A DNA stretch of 64,000 nt. Origin: Anseranas semipalmata (Eukaryota; Chordata; Aves; Anseriformes; Anseranatidae). Positions 11,327 through 23,584 of this stretch are shown here, piece by piece (the first letter of the stretch is position 1; every line of letters starts with the position of its first letter). Where the stretch lies: the NCBI GenBank assembly GCA_013399115.1, contig VXAA01001113.1, forward strand, positions 293,439-357,438, read 5' to 3'. The position numbers and the translations under genes were made by a program. The notes beneath the pieces are model-generated. The model saw nothing but the letters and a program-made list of their open reading frames with translations, did not search any database and had not been told where the DNA came from.

Positions 11327-12945
11327 AATTATCTATCTATATATTTGAACTAGTTATCTAGGTTTTCTCCATAGTGACAGGAGAAAGAGACAGGAGAAAG
11401 ATGGGAACATCCAAAGGCTCACTCAGCACATGGGCATCAGAGGTAGATGGGCTGAGTGGCACTTCCAGCAAGGGAACTGGAGATAATAGTTTCAGCTAGA
11501 TACAGGTATTTCAAATGAACTGAGGTGAGAGAAATGCCAGCTACTCTAGAATGCTCAGAGCATCTATTGCCCATTCCCAGAGGCCCGATGTCATCCAGCA
11601 AGCAGCATACAGATACCTTTTTATGGTGCTTGAAGAAAAATGCAGGAAAGATTACAGTCCTCTTGGAGCTCTCAATAGACAGGAATTTCTTTGGTGAAAC
11701 CAGATCATTGTCAGAGTGAGTTTGCATTGAATTACACTACAGTTGGGACTCTAGAGGTTAACAGATATTCTCATTAAAATTCAGTCCTCTAAAATGAAAT
11801 ATCCTGAAATCTGCTGCACTTCACACCACATGAAAGTGGGTGTAACAGCAATAGAATATGTTGGAGTTCATCTCTGCTTAAACTGTCGGGCAATTTGCAA
11901 TGCAGCATGCAATATTTTGATGTGAAGACATTGCCTTGCTTTTCTGAATGCAAACTGGACACGGATTTTAATTTACTCTAGCAAAGAACCTGGTCCCAGG
12001 AGTTACACTGAGTTATGGAGACTACCCAAGAAACACAGTGCCCATAACAGTGACAGAAACTGTCAGTTGGTTAGTGTAAAAATGGGCTTTGAGCATCCCT
12101 TTGCAACACAACTTCTTAGTTCCTGCCAGCCCCATGTCTGTCTTTTTATAATTGTGACTTTCCTCAGTTAATCATGCCAAAAATGGCATTTGTACCCCTG
12201 GGAACTGTATCTGACGCAACAATTTTTTTGCAGAGTTTTAATCCCAGAAGAGAATCCCCAACTAACCAGATTACGATGCTGGCAGCACAAAATAAGCTCA
12301 GCCCTCCCATTAATCGCTGCACAAACCACAACAAATTCTGAGCTGAATTTAGATAAATAGGAACACTCCTGGTACTTAAGGGAATAATACACACAGCTTC
12401 AGACATCTTGTGAGTAGGTAGCTGCTGAACACAGAAACAATCCACTAGTTGATGGTGATGCATGAACGAGAAGTTCCTGTTCATTTTCTTATTTTCTTGT
12501 ATGGAAGCAGTTTATACAGAAGTAGTGGGGCCAGAAAACTGGGGTTTGTTAAAAGAAATTACGCTGAAGGAATATTTTATTAATGGTTTCCTTACCTTTT
12601 CTACCAAATGCTGCCCAAACTGGTCCTTCCACCATCTCACTGCTCCATGGCACCCATCAGGTGCAGAGCTGGGCATCTCCATCGTGGTTTTCTTTAAGAA
12701 CTCAAAATGATTAGAGATGCCTACTGAAATGACAGAATGGTTTCCCAGCCTAAGTGCAGAAACCCCGGTAGTGCAAAGGACCACATGGAGAAGCTGAAAT
12801 GACTGTTAGATACCTGGAGATTTCAATTTGCTCTTGCTTTGCCCTTCTCCAGTTTTCCTTTGCAGGAAACCAGAAAGTATTCTGTGAGAAAGAAAAAAAA
12901 AAATCTAAGTAGTTTCATTTTACATCTCTCACAAAAAGAAAATAA
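11327..12945. other. Unique non-coding stretch
   Basis: Begins with ATCTATCTATATAT just right of the CR1 tail, then ordinary mixed sequence. Opposed open frames of about 65-105 codons near 11437-11727 and 12164-12484 lack any family motif. Nothing functional can be supported. Confidence 0.5.
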
Positions 12946-12961
12946 GGGGGGGTGGGGGGGG
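12946..12961 (+). repeat. Poly(G) tract, quadruplex-capable
   Basis: Seven G, one T and eight G in a row, flanked by A-rich sequence. Such a run can fold as a G-quadruplex or be an error-prone homopolymer in the assembly. There is no nearby gene start to suggest a regulatory role. Confidence 0.85.
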
Positions 12962-15490
12962 AAGAAAGCAAGGAAAAAAAAACACAAAAAACAATAAAGT
13001 AAAGATGTTCGAGTTTTACAGTGTTCTGTTCTTAAGGCAACCTTTTACTGCAAGGTAGTGAAGACAGAGGTAAGCCCTCAGGTTCATACATGCACCCTAT
13101 GTCCAGCTACCTCCTTTTGAACAAATACTGGTAGTACCCCTGACACAAACTTGTACTAATGCTGGCCGAATTGGCAAATCCTTTGGAATTGTAAGAGACT
13201 TTCTGCCCTATCACATGACTAACCTCCCCATTTTATTCCCAGGTCCTGATATCCCCCGATCTTTCTGTACTCCTGGACTTTCTCCTTGGTAGATGTCCCA
13301 CCAGTTGCCACCCAAAACAGGTCCTGCAGTAGTATGAGCATTACCTGCCTCCAAGGACTTCTCCTACGTGGCAGTATGGATAAGGCTGCAGTGTGGATCT
13401 TTCCCTGGGACAAGTGAATTTGGAAGTGGAGATGTAACCTGTGAGGCAGAGCAAAGGTGTCTGGGTGGAACCATCAGGAACATACAGCAGCTGCTTTCTG
13501 TTGGTTGATTTTGCAGGAAACTGCTGCTTCCTTTAATATCTGTCCCGGCTGGTCCTCATTACATGCTGCTCAATTGCTTTGGAAACCAAAGAGCAGTTTC
13601 TTAATGGTTCATCTCCCCCTTCCCCTTTTTCTGCTGCACGGGTCTGAAATCACATTCAGATTTCAAGTCACAGGACGATTTGTAACCATTTTCTAATGGC
13701 CAACCTCACCCTGATTAAATAGATGATCTACCAGTAGCTTCATCACTTAGGGAATGAAAATCTTGAGCATTTAATGGATGCTACAAGGGTCTTTGTTAGA
13801 AGATAGAGTGCAGAAGGTAAAAGTCCATTTCATAGGATTTAAAACTCAAAATTCCAGTGAATTCTCACTCCCTTCCTTCCTGTAAGACACTGAAGGTGTT
13901 ATGGACTGTCTCCATCAGTAGACACTTGTTTGGTGGTGGATTAGGACATCAGTGTGGTGACTCTGACTCCATTTCCATTACCAACTAATCCTAATCCATC
14001 CCCTCTGGAGGAAACTGCATCCAAATTGCACATAAGAGATCAGGACAGGAAAGTAAACTGAGAACTAAATTACTTGACAGTGTGGCTGCATCCTTAAGGA
14101 TTAGTTGGTTTCCTCAGTAGTCCAAATACTCTGAAAGATGAAGGAGACCAAAAGAAAGTGTAATGGAAACACTAATGAGCAGCCTCCACCTACCAAAGGC
14201 AAGAAGATGGGAAATGATTACTGTGGTAAATTTAAAAAACACGCTCAATATTCCTGCAAAAAATGGTTGAGTGTGATTCAGAGCACATGAGGCATTTCCA
14301 CTGTGATGAGGTGAATACAAATACTCAGCTCTGCTAGGCAAGGTAGGATGTAAATCAATGTTAATAGTTCTGTTTTTTCACAGTTCAGGGCACCAGCCTG
14401 CTCCAGCTTGGGACTGAAGCGAACAATCCCCACAAATTAACACATGGTTGGGTGCCTTTTGTGAAGACTCCTCCAGGGGTACTGTGGGCAGGTGACTCCA
14501 GCTTGTCCTGGGGAAATATTGCCAGTGGATCAGATGAAGCGAAGAGCAGCTGGTGTGAAAAGCTTGGCTTTGAGAGATGGAAATGAAAACGTGTCCAACA
14601 GTTTGGGAGTTCACTCCCTGGGCTAGAAAATGAGATTGAAAAAGGAGACACAAATAACCTTTGCGTTAAACTGTCCTCGCTGCTGCTGGAAGCCCCTGCT
14701 GTTTCCATTAGACAGCCTTAGCTGAGCCTCCGAGCTGTGGAAATGTGTTTCTGCAGCAGGAATGGCTGTTTCTGTGCAATATTCCACCTGCTTTGAGGGC
14801 TCAGAGCTTGTTTTTGTGATTTTTGCTCTCTTTCGCCATTTCACCTTCATGTAATATGAAGAGGCACACCTTTCCAGATGACTCCAAGGAGAGATCTAGA
14901 GGAGCATGGACGTTTTCACAATGGGATTTGCCACATACCTTGCTGCCTCCTTCACACCCAGCTTTCCATTATGAGTTAAGTTGTCATGTGGAGAGCTGGC
15001 CTTTGGGAAGTGGAAAGGATACCTCTGGATATACAGTTAGACATACTGAGGATGCATCAGAGCCTCCTTCCCTCCCCTCTCACCCAACCTATTTCGCATG
15101 CCTGTCCTCTGAACCAGATGTGTCCCTTTCCCCAGGGTGTGGGTATCATGGTGCTAGCAATGAGATTAAGCAGGACCAGCTCTGCCCGCTGATCCCTGCC
15201 TATGTTGGATGGAAAGGGCCATGTAACTCCAGCAAGAGTTAATACAAAATATTTGCAGTGGTTGTCTGTCCACCTATGCCCGAGATCCTCATCACAGTGA
15301 TGTAGGAATGATCGGATGCTCCGTTGTTACTAGTCAGCAGCTTTTGAGAAACTGGGCATTTCAAGGGAGATTTGAAGGAAGAAAATATAAAGAAGATAAT
15401 TTAGTGCATAAGAAAAAGGAGTGAGACCAGGGGAACCCTTGCAACAAACTTGGCTGGAAGTGGCTTTCCTTGTAATCCCTCTGGATCGAT
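12962..15490. other. Unique non-coding stretch
   Basis: Several open frames of 75-139 codons overlap each other on both strands between 14.1 and 15.2 kb. None shows a conserved domain, signal peptide plus mature-protein pattern, or splice-flanked structure that I recognise. Treated as single-copy intergenic or intronic DNA. Confidence 0.5.
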
Positions 15491-17060
15491 TTCAGCATTC
15501 AATTTTATTGGGTTCTCAATATCTGCATAAAGTTTAGTGTTTCATGAAACAACATGCCATACCCAGAAAAGGCAAACAAAATCAAACTGAAGCACACATC
15601 AGCGTTGACTAAGGTAATGAAATAAGAAAGTTTTGGTCTATTGTCTCATAGAATGTTTTGAAAATATGCTTATATAAACACCACCAGACTTTCCTAAAAA
15701 AAAAACCTCCAATGTGCATAATCTATAATGGAAGGAAAACTGATATCAATTAGGTGCTTAGTAATCCTCTCAAAATATAATAATGACAGGCTTAATGACG
15801 TCAGGTCTATCTGCTGTAGTGAAAAGACATTAAAAAGCAATCATAAACAAAAGCAGATCTTTACCTAATACTCTGTTCACTGGGATATAGGAAGGCAGAT
15901 TACTGTCCTTTAAAGGTTTTGTCAGAGCCAGCAGTATAAGGAAGCATAAAGTGGAGCTAGTTTTACTACACATATTTTGGTTAAACCACTGGTGATGCAT
16001 GAATCCTGACTCTCACCAAATGCATTTGTCAACTAAATATTTGCAGAATTGTTACAGGCAAAGGAAAGATCTCACACAACTGTTGGTACATGGTTGTTCT
16101 CAGACTTTTTTATTTTGTCTTCTGAATTGCAATGTATGGTTAATTAGCGAAATTTGCATTGTTCTGCTTCTTCTCCCTTACTGAGGAAATCAATGTTTTC
16201 AGCCTGAGGATAAGGAATAGCAAATGCCACATATGCTTGTGCAGAATCTGTGTGCTCTTTAGTTCTAACAAGAAATAGGATGTATCTAGAATGAAGCTGA
16301 AAAGGATTCAAAACCAGTAAGTGCAAACATTTAATATCAAATCCTTAGGCACAATAATGATATAATTCAAAAAATCACAGCAAAGTGGAATGTTTATTCA
16401 CAAAAGCAAAAATATTTGTAAATCAATTTTTAATGATATTACCAATGTCAGTGTTAGAAAATAAAGACATGTTTATATCTGAGTGATGAAATAGCTATAT
16501 CAGCATGTATAGCTGAGCTGATAAAGCTCTTGAGTCTCAGGTTCATGGGAAATTCAGTAGTTCTGACTTTTTTTTCCATTGCAATCTGAAATATAATCCC
16601 ATATTTTGATTTTTGACTCTCATGTGCATTTAAAAAAGCATCACGTTGTGATCAATGAGAATATATCACTGAACTATTGCAACATTTCTTTTTCTGTTTG
16701 ACTTCTAATATTTCATTTTTTACTAGATAAAACTGTAGAATATGAAATTAGAATAATAAAGTGAATATAAAATTAAACATGAACATAAACGCAGAATAAG
16801 AGAACATAATAAATAAGCCTATAATATAAAATAAATCAGAATAAATGATGTATCCTAAAATATATTTCAAACAGAATAGTTATCACAACTAAATCCTAAA
16901 ATGCATTAAGTAAAAGATTTTTTTAAGTGATATTGAATTGAAATCAGTGCATTCTTGACAAAGATTGAGATTATGATGACTTTGCAAATTGTGATGGAAA
17001 AATATTATGCCAAAACCCTGTAAAACATAGCTAATATATTATGAAAAGCATATGTTAAGA
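15490..17060. other. AT-rich plateau
   Basis: For about 1.5 kb the sequence is markedly more AT-rich than its surroundings, especially 16.3-16.95 kb with repeated AATAAA, ATAAAAT and AACATAA words. No open frame above about 60 codons. It contains a perfect CRE palindrome at 15796-15803. It could be a matrix-attachment-like segment, decayed transposon or conserved non-coding DNA; I cannot tell which. Confidence 0.55.
15796..15803. promoter_or_regulatory. CRE palindrome TGACGTCA
   Basis: A perfect full-site cAMP response element (CREB/ATF binding consensus) with its central CpG kept inside AT-rich DNA. An 8-base match can occur by chance in 64 kb, so only the motif is claimed. Confidence 0.3.
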
Positions 17061-17211
17061 AACAGTTTCAGATGACATACTTAGGCCACATGGATAACAA
17101 GACTATTTCCAGCTAATTTCAGATGGGAAAGCAGATGGGGTTGTTTCTTGCTGATAGACTTCTGTGGTCACAGTCTCTCAAGGGCTGAACTTGAACATCT
17201 GAGATCTTGTA

Positions 17212-17244
<33 letters not shown>
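17212..17244 (+). repeat. (ATT)11 microsatellite
   Basis: Eleven perfect ATT units following CTTGTA, then TTCACT. A simple trinucleotide repeat that is likely to be polymorphic. Confidence 0.97.
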
Positions 17245-18840
17245 TTCACTACTAAAATTACTGTGACCGAATCTGCAACCCTAATGTATACCCTATTGCA
17301 CTTAGCGCTATGCAAAGAACAGAAAGATTTTATCACTATGTGAAAAACCTTCAGCCCATTAGACCTGCAGGTGTCATGTATGTGGTGCATCTCACCAACG
17401 TTTAGTTTTGGGGTTCAGTTGCCAATACACAGAAGTCTTGCACTGTTTGGGAGTTCCCAGGGTGCCAAAGACATCTGCACAGGCCTGGCAGAGAGACCCA
17501 CAATCTTCTGGATTGTCATCTATTGCCAAGTGGGATTTCCAAGAGTGTTTTAAGTGGCGTTACATTCCTATGTTCAGGCAACTAAATCCTATATTATGTA
17601 TTCAGAGTGTAGGTCTCTATCTGAGCAAGGAATCAAGACTCTTGATACAGTCAATGGGGAGTCTGTGAAAATTAATCTGTGACCTGAGTTATTATAGACA
17701 CCTATTTTAGGAACAGACAATTTCTCCCCATTTTTGGAACAGACAATTTCTCCCCAAACTCTACTGGCTTTCTGTTGCCTGTACAGGGAGCATGGGGTGA
17801 CTTGTCCACGCAGAGCTATCTAAGCAGCTGACACTGATATTCAGGGAGATAAATTTCTCTCTGATATTTGCTGGAGTGCTGGTGAGATGCTTATCTGGAT
17901 CTGGGACCTCAGAGAGCTCAGCCATGAGTGGCTCCACAGCAGACAACACATGACCACTTGGGATGGCCCCTTCTATATGACACCATGCAAAATGTTAACC
18001 TTTGAGCAACTAGAAATGACAGCCATCTGGAAGATGTCAGCCTGTCAATTTTTATTTTTATTTTTTTGTTACTTCCCTGCTTACCTTTGAGATTTGCAGA
18101 GATGCAACCCTCTGTTGGGGGCAGGCTGTAGAGGGCTGCAGAAGACTCTACATTTCATTGCCCACAGTTGCAGGTGTCATGTTGTATAATCCTACTGGAA
18201 TTTGCACTGATTCAAAACCATCTAACTGCACTTAAACATGGACCGGCAGGTAGCTAATGCTTTGGATACATTTCAGCAATGGTTCTTTACCTTGATTGTC
18301 ATTTTTAGTGTGATCACACTGTAACTGTCCATCTGTTTTATCTGACTGTCAGTCCCACTTCTCCCTCTTAATACTGTTTCCATCCACTTGCCAGATTCAA
18401 TGAGACTGAAAGAATGACTCGGAGTCCCAAGAATTTGTTCTTAGAAATGTACTGGAAGAGAAAGACTACATCTGTAAGCATATGGAGGGCAGAGTTTCAG
18501 CATGAAAACCAAAATTAACTGTTCCACGTGGCCTGGTTACACACCAATCAGTGCTCATGCACCCTGATGGCATTGTGGAAGTGCTGCTTCTTCTGCTTCT
18601 TGCTAAACTGGTAACGAGGGGACATGAGAGGAGCTGGAGACAGTTTGGATGGGAGTTCAGGGGTTGTGAGGAAGAACTAGAGGGATCTGTGGAGTTTCAG
18701 GGTTGGGGAGGACTGGTGGTGTTGGTATCTAAGAAGTGGGTATATTGCCAGGCTTGGGGCTTGGAGAGGACCTGCATGTATCTCAGTAGGTGGAGATCAT
18801 TCTGTACATGGGAGAAAAGCTGAGACCATTGTGGTAGGCT
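17245..18840. other. Unique non-coding stretch with one short tandem duplication
   Basis: No gene recognised. The only structure is an exact 21-base duplication, GGAACAGACAATTTCTCCCC plus A, at 17710-17730 and 17736-17756 (period 26). The interval 18550-18830 is G-rich on the plus strand with an open 90-codon frame but no known motif. Confidence 0.5.
17705..17756 (+). repeat. Two-copy tandem duplication, period 26
   Basis: The 21-base unit beginning GGAACAGACAATTTC is present twice without mismatch, separated by TTTTT. A recent local slippage or duplication event is the simplest explanation. Confidence 0.9.
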
Positions 18841-19110
18841 TGTTTACAAAACATAGTGCACACAATTCTGTAGAAAATCTGTCTTCATTAAATTCCGCTG
18901 TTTATGAATATTATTTGGGTGGTTTATAATCAAGAATATTCATTGCTCACTTTTCAGAATTGAACACTATGGTGACTGTTACATCCTGGTCTACAGGGCT
19001 GTCCATTTTGATTTTCATTTTGTGTTCATTTGTGCAACTAATGTGGATGTTTTCCTAATCAATGCTGGTAGATTCCTCTTTAATTAATATTGATGAGTTG
19101 GATCAAGAAT
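18841..19110. promoter_or_regulatory. Candidate conserved non-coding segment
   Basis: Contains clustered TAAT- and ATTA-type words, ATGAATATTATTTGGGTGG, AAGAATATTCATTG and TTTAATTAATATTGATGAG, with no simple repeat. Texture resembles vertebrate developmental enhancers. Not verified by any alignment. Confidence 0.2.
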
Positions 19111-19734
19111 AGCTTGGGCCAGTAGTAACATTTTCCTCTGACTGAGCATTTGAGGAGAAAAAGGCAGGCTTGTGAAACAGAAATCATCATGGAAGAGACA
19201 TACCAGAATGAAGAAACTCGGGTGGACCCCAGTTTCCATTCATGAAAGAGAAGAAACATTCCACAGTCATCATGTAAAGACAGAGAAAATACATTAAGAA
19301 ACCAGGGAGGCTGAGAAAGACAGGAATCATCAGGCTGGGTGAATCTGTAGAGCTCACCTGATAATTCACTTTGCCCCTGACTGGCTCCCAGCCTGCTCTG
19401 CCATCAGCAAAAGCTCTGCTGGGGATTTGGTGCTGTAAGTGATACAGCCCCGACCCTCTGACACCCCAACATGGACACCCCTGGACAGCAAAATGCAAGT
19501 GGCTTCAGCAGGCTTCAGTGGGCTGCCTACGTACAAACCTCTACATGTAGAAATAAATACTGCCCAGTGTTCTGTTTTCTAGGAAAGCTTCATCTCCATA
19601 TGTCCCAACCTCAACATAGCACAGGGCTGGTAAAATAACACTGATTTTCCCTGTTGGCTTCACAAAGAGGGGAGCTGGCAACATATCATGGACAAAATAG
19701 ATCTATTCAGATGGAACCACCCTGACAAACACCA

Positions 19735-20090
19735 TCCTTTTTAAAATTTAAATGAGCTGCTTTTCCCCCCTAATAATACCATTTACAGAGCCAAATTTGT
19801 AGCTGTGCTTTCCCTTTGTTTCTTTTGTTTATTTAATTTGATTTAACTTAATCAACCATTTGTTTTTGGAGCTGCCTTTATGAATCTCCTTAAATGTGCT
19901 GAGTGCTACTTTGGAAATAGAAATCTACTGTCCTTGTCTATTTTTTTTTTTCTCCTCGTTTGCACTTCTTTTAATGAGGTGAATAATCTAGGTTTAGAAG
20001 ATGTTTTTTTCATGTCTGCTTTAAATAGACAATCCAGTCCTCTTGAATAAAGACTGATTAACAATTGATTGAGGGCTTCAAGTGAGGCTA
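19735..20090. promoter_or_regulatory. Candidate conserved non-coding segment
   Basis: T-rich stretch with AAATTTAAATGAGCTGC, TTTATTTAATTTGATTTAAC, TTAATCAACC, CTTTAAATAGACAATCC and GATTAACAATTGATTGAGG. Dense homeodomain and SOX/TCF-like words without tandem repetition suggest regulatory DNA. This is a suggestion from composition only. Confidence 0.22.
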
Positions 20091-23000
20091 TTCCGGTGAC
20101 CTAAGGCAATGCATTCCCCAGGGAAAAAAGCTGGTAAGAAGGAGTTCTCGTCCATGGTCAGGAATTGAGCCACATTTCCTGGTAGTCAGATTATTTCTTT
20201 AGATCATCATGGCTAGGACACCATTGAAAACAGTGAAGATAGAGACAGCCCAAAGTGTCTCAGCGCAGGAAACAAAATCAAAGGTTGTTATTCTGAATAT
20301 TGATGAATGAAGGTTAGAAAGAGCTGAATAGAGGCTCCCAGGGGAAGAAATAAGGTTGAAAGAAAGACAAGCAGGCTGAAGGAAGAGGCCTGCATGGCCA
20401 GGCTCATCTCTACTGTTTGGAGGAGTAAGCAGTGTGAGTACAGCAAACACTGCTGCATGGAGAAGTTAAAAGTGAGGATCTTTGGCCAACCTGCTGGATG
20501 GTCACTCAACAGCAGTCATCATCGCTTTCCATGGTTCTGTCAAAAGAAAAAAAGTGTGTGTGCATTGATGACACGCATGGGTCATTTCTGTTCCCCACCC
20601 CATTTCCTTCCTTCGGGCAAGAGACAGGGCCCCAGTTGATCATTCAGACAGGGAGGCTTGAGCTCAGTGGTGGCCAGGAAAGAGAAACCTTTTATTGGGG
20701 CTCTTCAGAGCACCAGATCCTGCCAGGAGGCATCGCACCGGCTGCAGCACAAGTGATGTCTCCTGCTTGGCACCTCTGGGCAAGGGCTCAGGGTGGCTGC
20801 AGTGCAGAGGCAGGACACTGCTGGAAGTGAGCGATCTGCTGGCCAGGCTGCTGGGTAACCTGAGGTGGGAGTCAGCAGTGTGACTCTCTTATTCAGTATA
20901 TGATTTGACAGGTCTGAGAACCTGGAGTGCTCCCCAGCCACAGACTAAACGGGACCTGCCAGCTGGTCCAAAATGAAAAATGAGGTATGTGTGCCTGGAT
21001 ATCAATGAACCGAATAGGGCTTATCAGAAACTCAAAGGTCAGAGCTTGTCACTTACCAAAAGGAGTATTAGATGGGAGTGATGTGTGAGTACCACAAAAA
21101 AGCTGTGTGGTACAAAGGAAATACTATGTAATATTGCCTACAGTGCTTTCCCATGTTTATGCCTGGGACAATCATCCTTATTGCCCTTGTAAAAATTTTT
21201 TGGGGTGTCCCAACAAAAGACCCAAAGGGTTGGTTCAAGTGGTGGCATTATTATTACAATTTATTAACATTTTCAGCTTTTTTAAATAACCACCTTTAGA
21301 ACATAACTGATTCAGACCAGCTACAGACTTTCTTTCCTTAGCATTATTTAGTATGATTTAATCATCCCAACGTTTTCAGACCTGTCATTAATTTTTTGCC
21401 AAGTATTCTGAGTGACATAGCAAAATCTCAACAGAAATTCCTTCTGTGTGCATTATTCTTTACCTTACCACTGAAGTTATAAAGCTGTAGAGCTGGACAT
21501 GGTCCACATACAGTGACCTCAGTACCCTTTCCCATCATGTCTTGTATGAAAGGAGCAGAGGAGCCTTAGGTAAAAGGGGGAGAAGGTTTAACAGGCAAAG
21601 AGTCTTTGTGTCATAGGGTCCTTTCTGCTCTCTCATTTCCTCAATCTTTGCCTGCCCCCGCTGAGAGACAACCTCAAAGCAGACAAGGTGTCCCCGATCT
21701 ATTTCAAAGCCCCTTTCTGTTTCAAGGTCCCAGGCTGCTCTAATGATGGAGACCACAAGGACCATCTGTGGGACTCTAAAGAATTAGAGGGGGGAAGGAG
21801 TCTGAAAGGACAAACCAGACATGGATTTTAAGGTTAACCACACAAGAAGGCGACAGAGGAACTACTTAGATGAGATGGAGATCTGAGGGGACCAGATAGG
21901 GTAGGGAAAATAGAGGGGAACTGGAAGAAACTCCATCGGTCAATGAAAGTTAAAGGAGAGCAACTTCTATTGAACCAATATACTTGAAATCCATGAGACT
22001 TCACCCTTTATTCTCATATACCAAGATTGTTCCCTGATGATCCCTGGCAGGTGTTGAGAGACTATTCCTCTAGTTCCTGGCAGCATGAAATACTCTTGTC
22101 CTCTACAGTTCTGTCCAAGATTAATCTACCTGGATATTGTCCCTTGAAAAAAGGCATGGGGAACAGGAACTCACTAGCCAAAATGAACTGGGGACCACAA
22201 GTGAGACACATAGGAAGGTGGAGTCCACATCACCTCCAGGTACACAAGTACAGTCCATCTGTCCATCTGTCCAACCTTCCTCAATGCCTCATAGAAATCT
22301 CTGGAGAATTCCTGCTGCAGAGTCCTGATTACAGCTCTGGGACCAGAAAAGTCAGAGGTTTCAGCAGTGAGTGTTAGATATTTGGTGCTAACCTGGGACA
22401 TGACTCAGTGAGGGTGAGTCAGGGTTGTGTTTACTAGGGCAGTGCAGACACCATTAATATTGGTAAACATCCTCCTGTCCCTTTTGGTAAAGCATCTAGT
22501 AGGACTAGTCAAATGGAAGGTCTGGAGTCTGTTACTTGGATTCCCTTCCAAATTAAATTCCATCTAGCTTCTCACAGAAGTCATCTCTAAATCTTCGAAA
22601 GGTGCACCAACATTTCAAGCTTAACGTTCATAAGTAAATCTGAGATGTGCCTAGGTGGTCACCAGTGACCAGTCAGAAAGGTACTTGACAAAAATTGCAT
22701 GTAATATGCAGTTATGTTAGCTAATGAGGCTCAGTTCTAATTAAGTGCAGAGTTAGAAAGGAAAACTTTGCTATACATTAATAATGAATGCATTCCTTAT
22801 CATATGAGAAAACTAAGACTTTATATACCACTCACTCACTATTTTTGGAGGATTTAAAAAAAGTCACAACACTTGAAATTGTCCCAAGTCCTGTTTCAGG
22901 AATGTGAATGAAGTATTTCATCTTCCTAAAGAAGGAACATGCAGTACTTAGCATTTCCAATTGGAGTTTATTTTAGTCTAATTTATTTTCAACAGCTTTC

Positions 23001-23394
23001 CCCTCATCTTGAGTGCTCTGAGAAGAGATAAAGATAATACATTCCCACTAGAGACAAGGGATAAAACAACATCAGCAAAAAAGATGTGTACATTGAATCA
23101 ATCCTCTTACTGAACTGAGATTTCAGCCAGTGAAATAAGAGCAGAAGGGCTGGAGACTCCAGGTGCATGAGGTGTGGTCTCCTTGGCGGTGGGATGTGAC
23201 CAGGATGTGGTAGATAGAAAATTTCTGTTTTGGTGTCACCATGCAGACACAAAAACTGAAGGACCTCTCACATGTTAAGGGTTCAATAACTCCAGCCAAA
23301 TGTTTGCTATTTAGAGCAACAACTTTTTAATTTGTGTCTGATTAAAAGGAAAACAATTTTAAAAAGAGAGAGAAAAGTAAGAAAGATGTCTTCC
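20091..23394. other. Unique non-coding stretch
   Basis: No gene or repeat family recognised. Minor features are TCCATCTG repeated twice near 22256 and a purine-rich stretch at 21780-21960. Open frames reach 116 codons (22027-22377) but carry no motif. Confidence 0.5.
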
Positions 23395-23417
23395 TCTCTC
23401 TCTCTCTCTCTCTCTCT
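23395..23417 (+). repeat. (TC)n microsatellite
   Basis: About 11.5 perfect TC units. An independent (AT)10 array lies 150 bases downstream. Confidence 0.97.
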
Positions 23418-23564
23418 TAAGGAAACAGAAATGAGTAAGAAGTTTTCACAAATTCTTAAGAGGTAAATCCCACGTCCAGATAGACTTTATCTAAAAGGCA
23501 TGTTGTTGGATGTTGGTCATGGACACAGCTGAGGCTTTCTGTTAACCAGCAACCTGTTTTTAAG

Positions 23565-23584
23565 ATATATATATATATATATAT
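23565..23584 (+). repeat. (AT)10 microsatellite
   Basis: Ten perfect AT units between TTTTTAAG and TTTAAGATG; note the flanking TTTAAGA word on the right. Confidence 0.97.
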
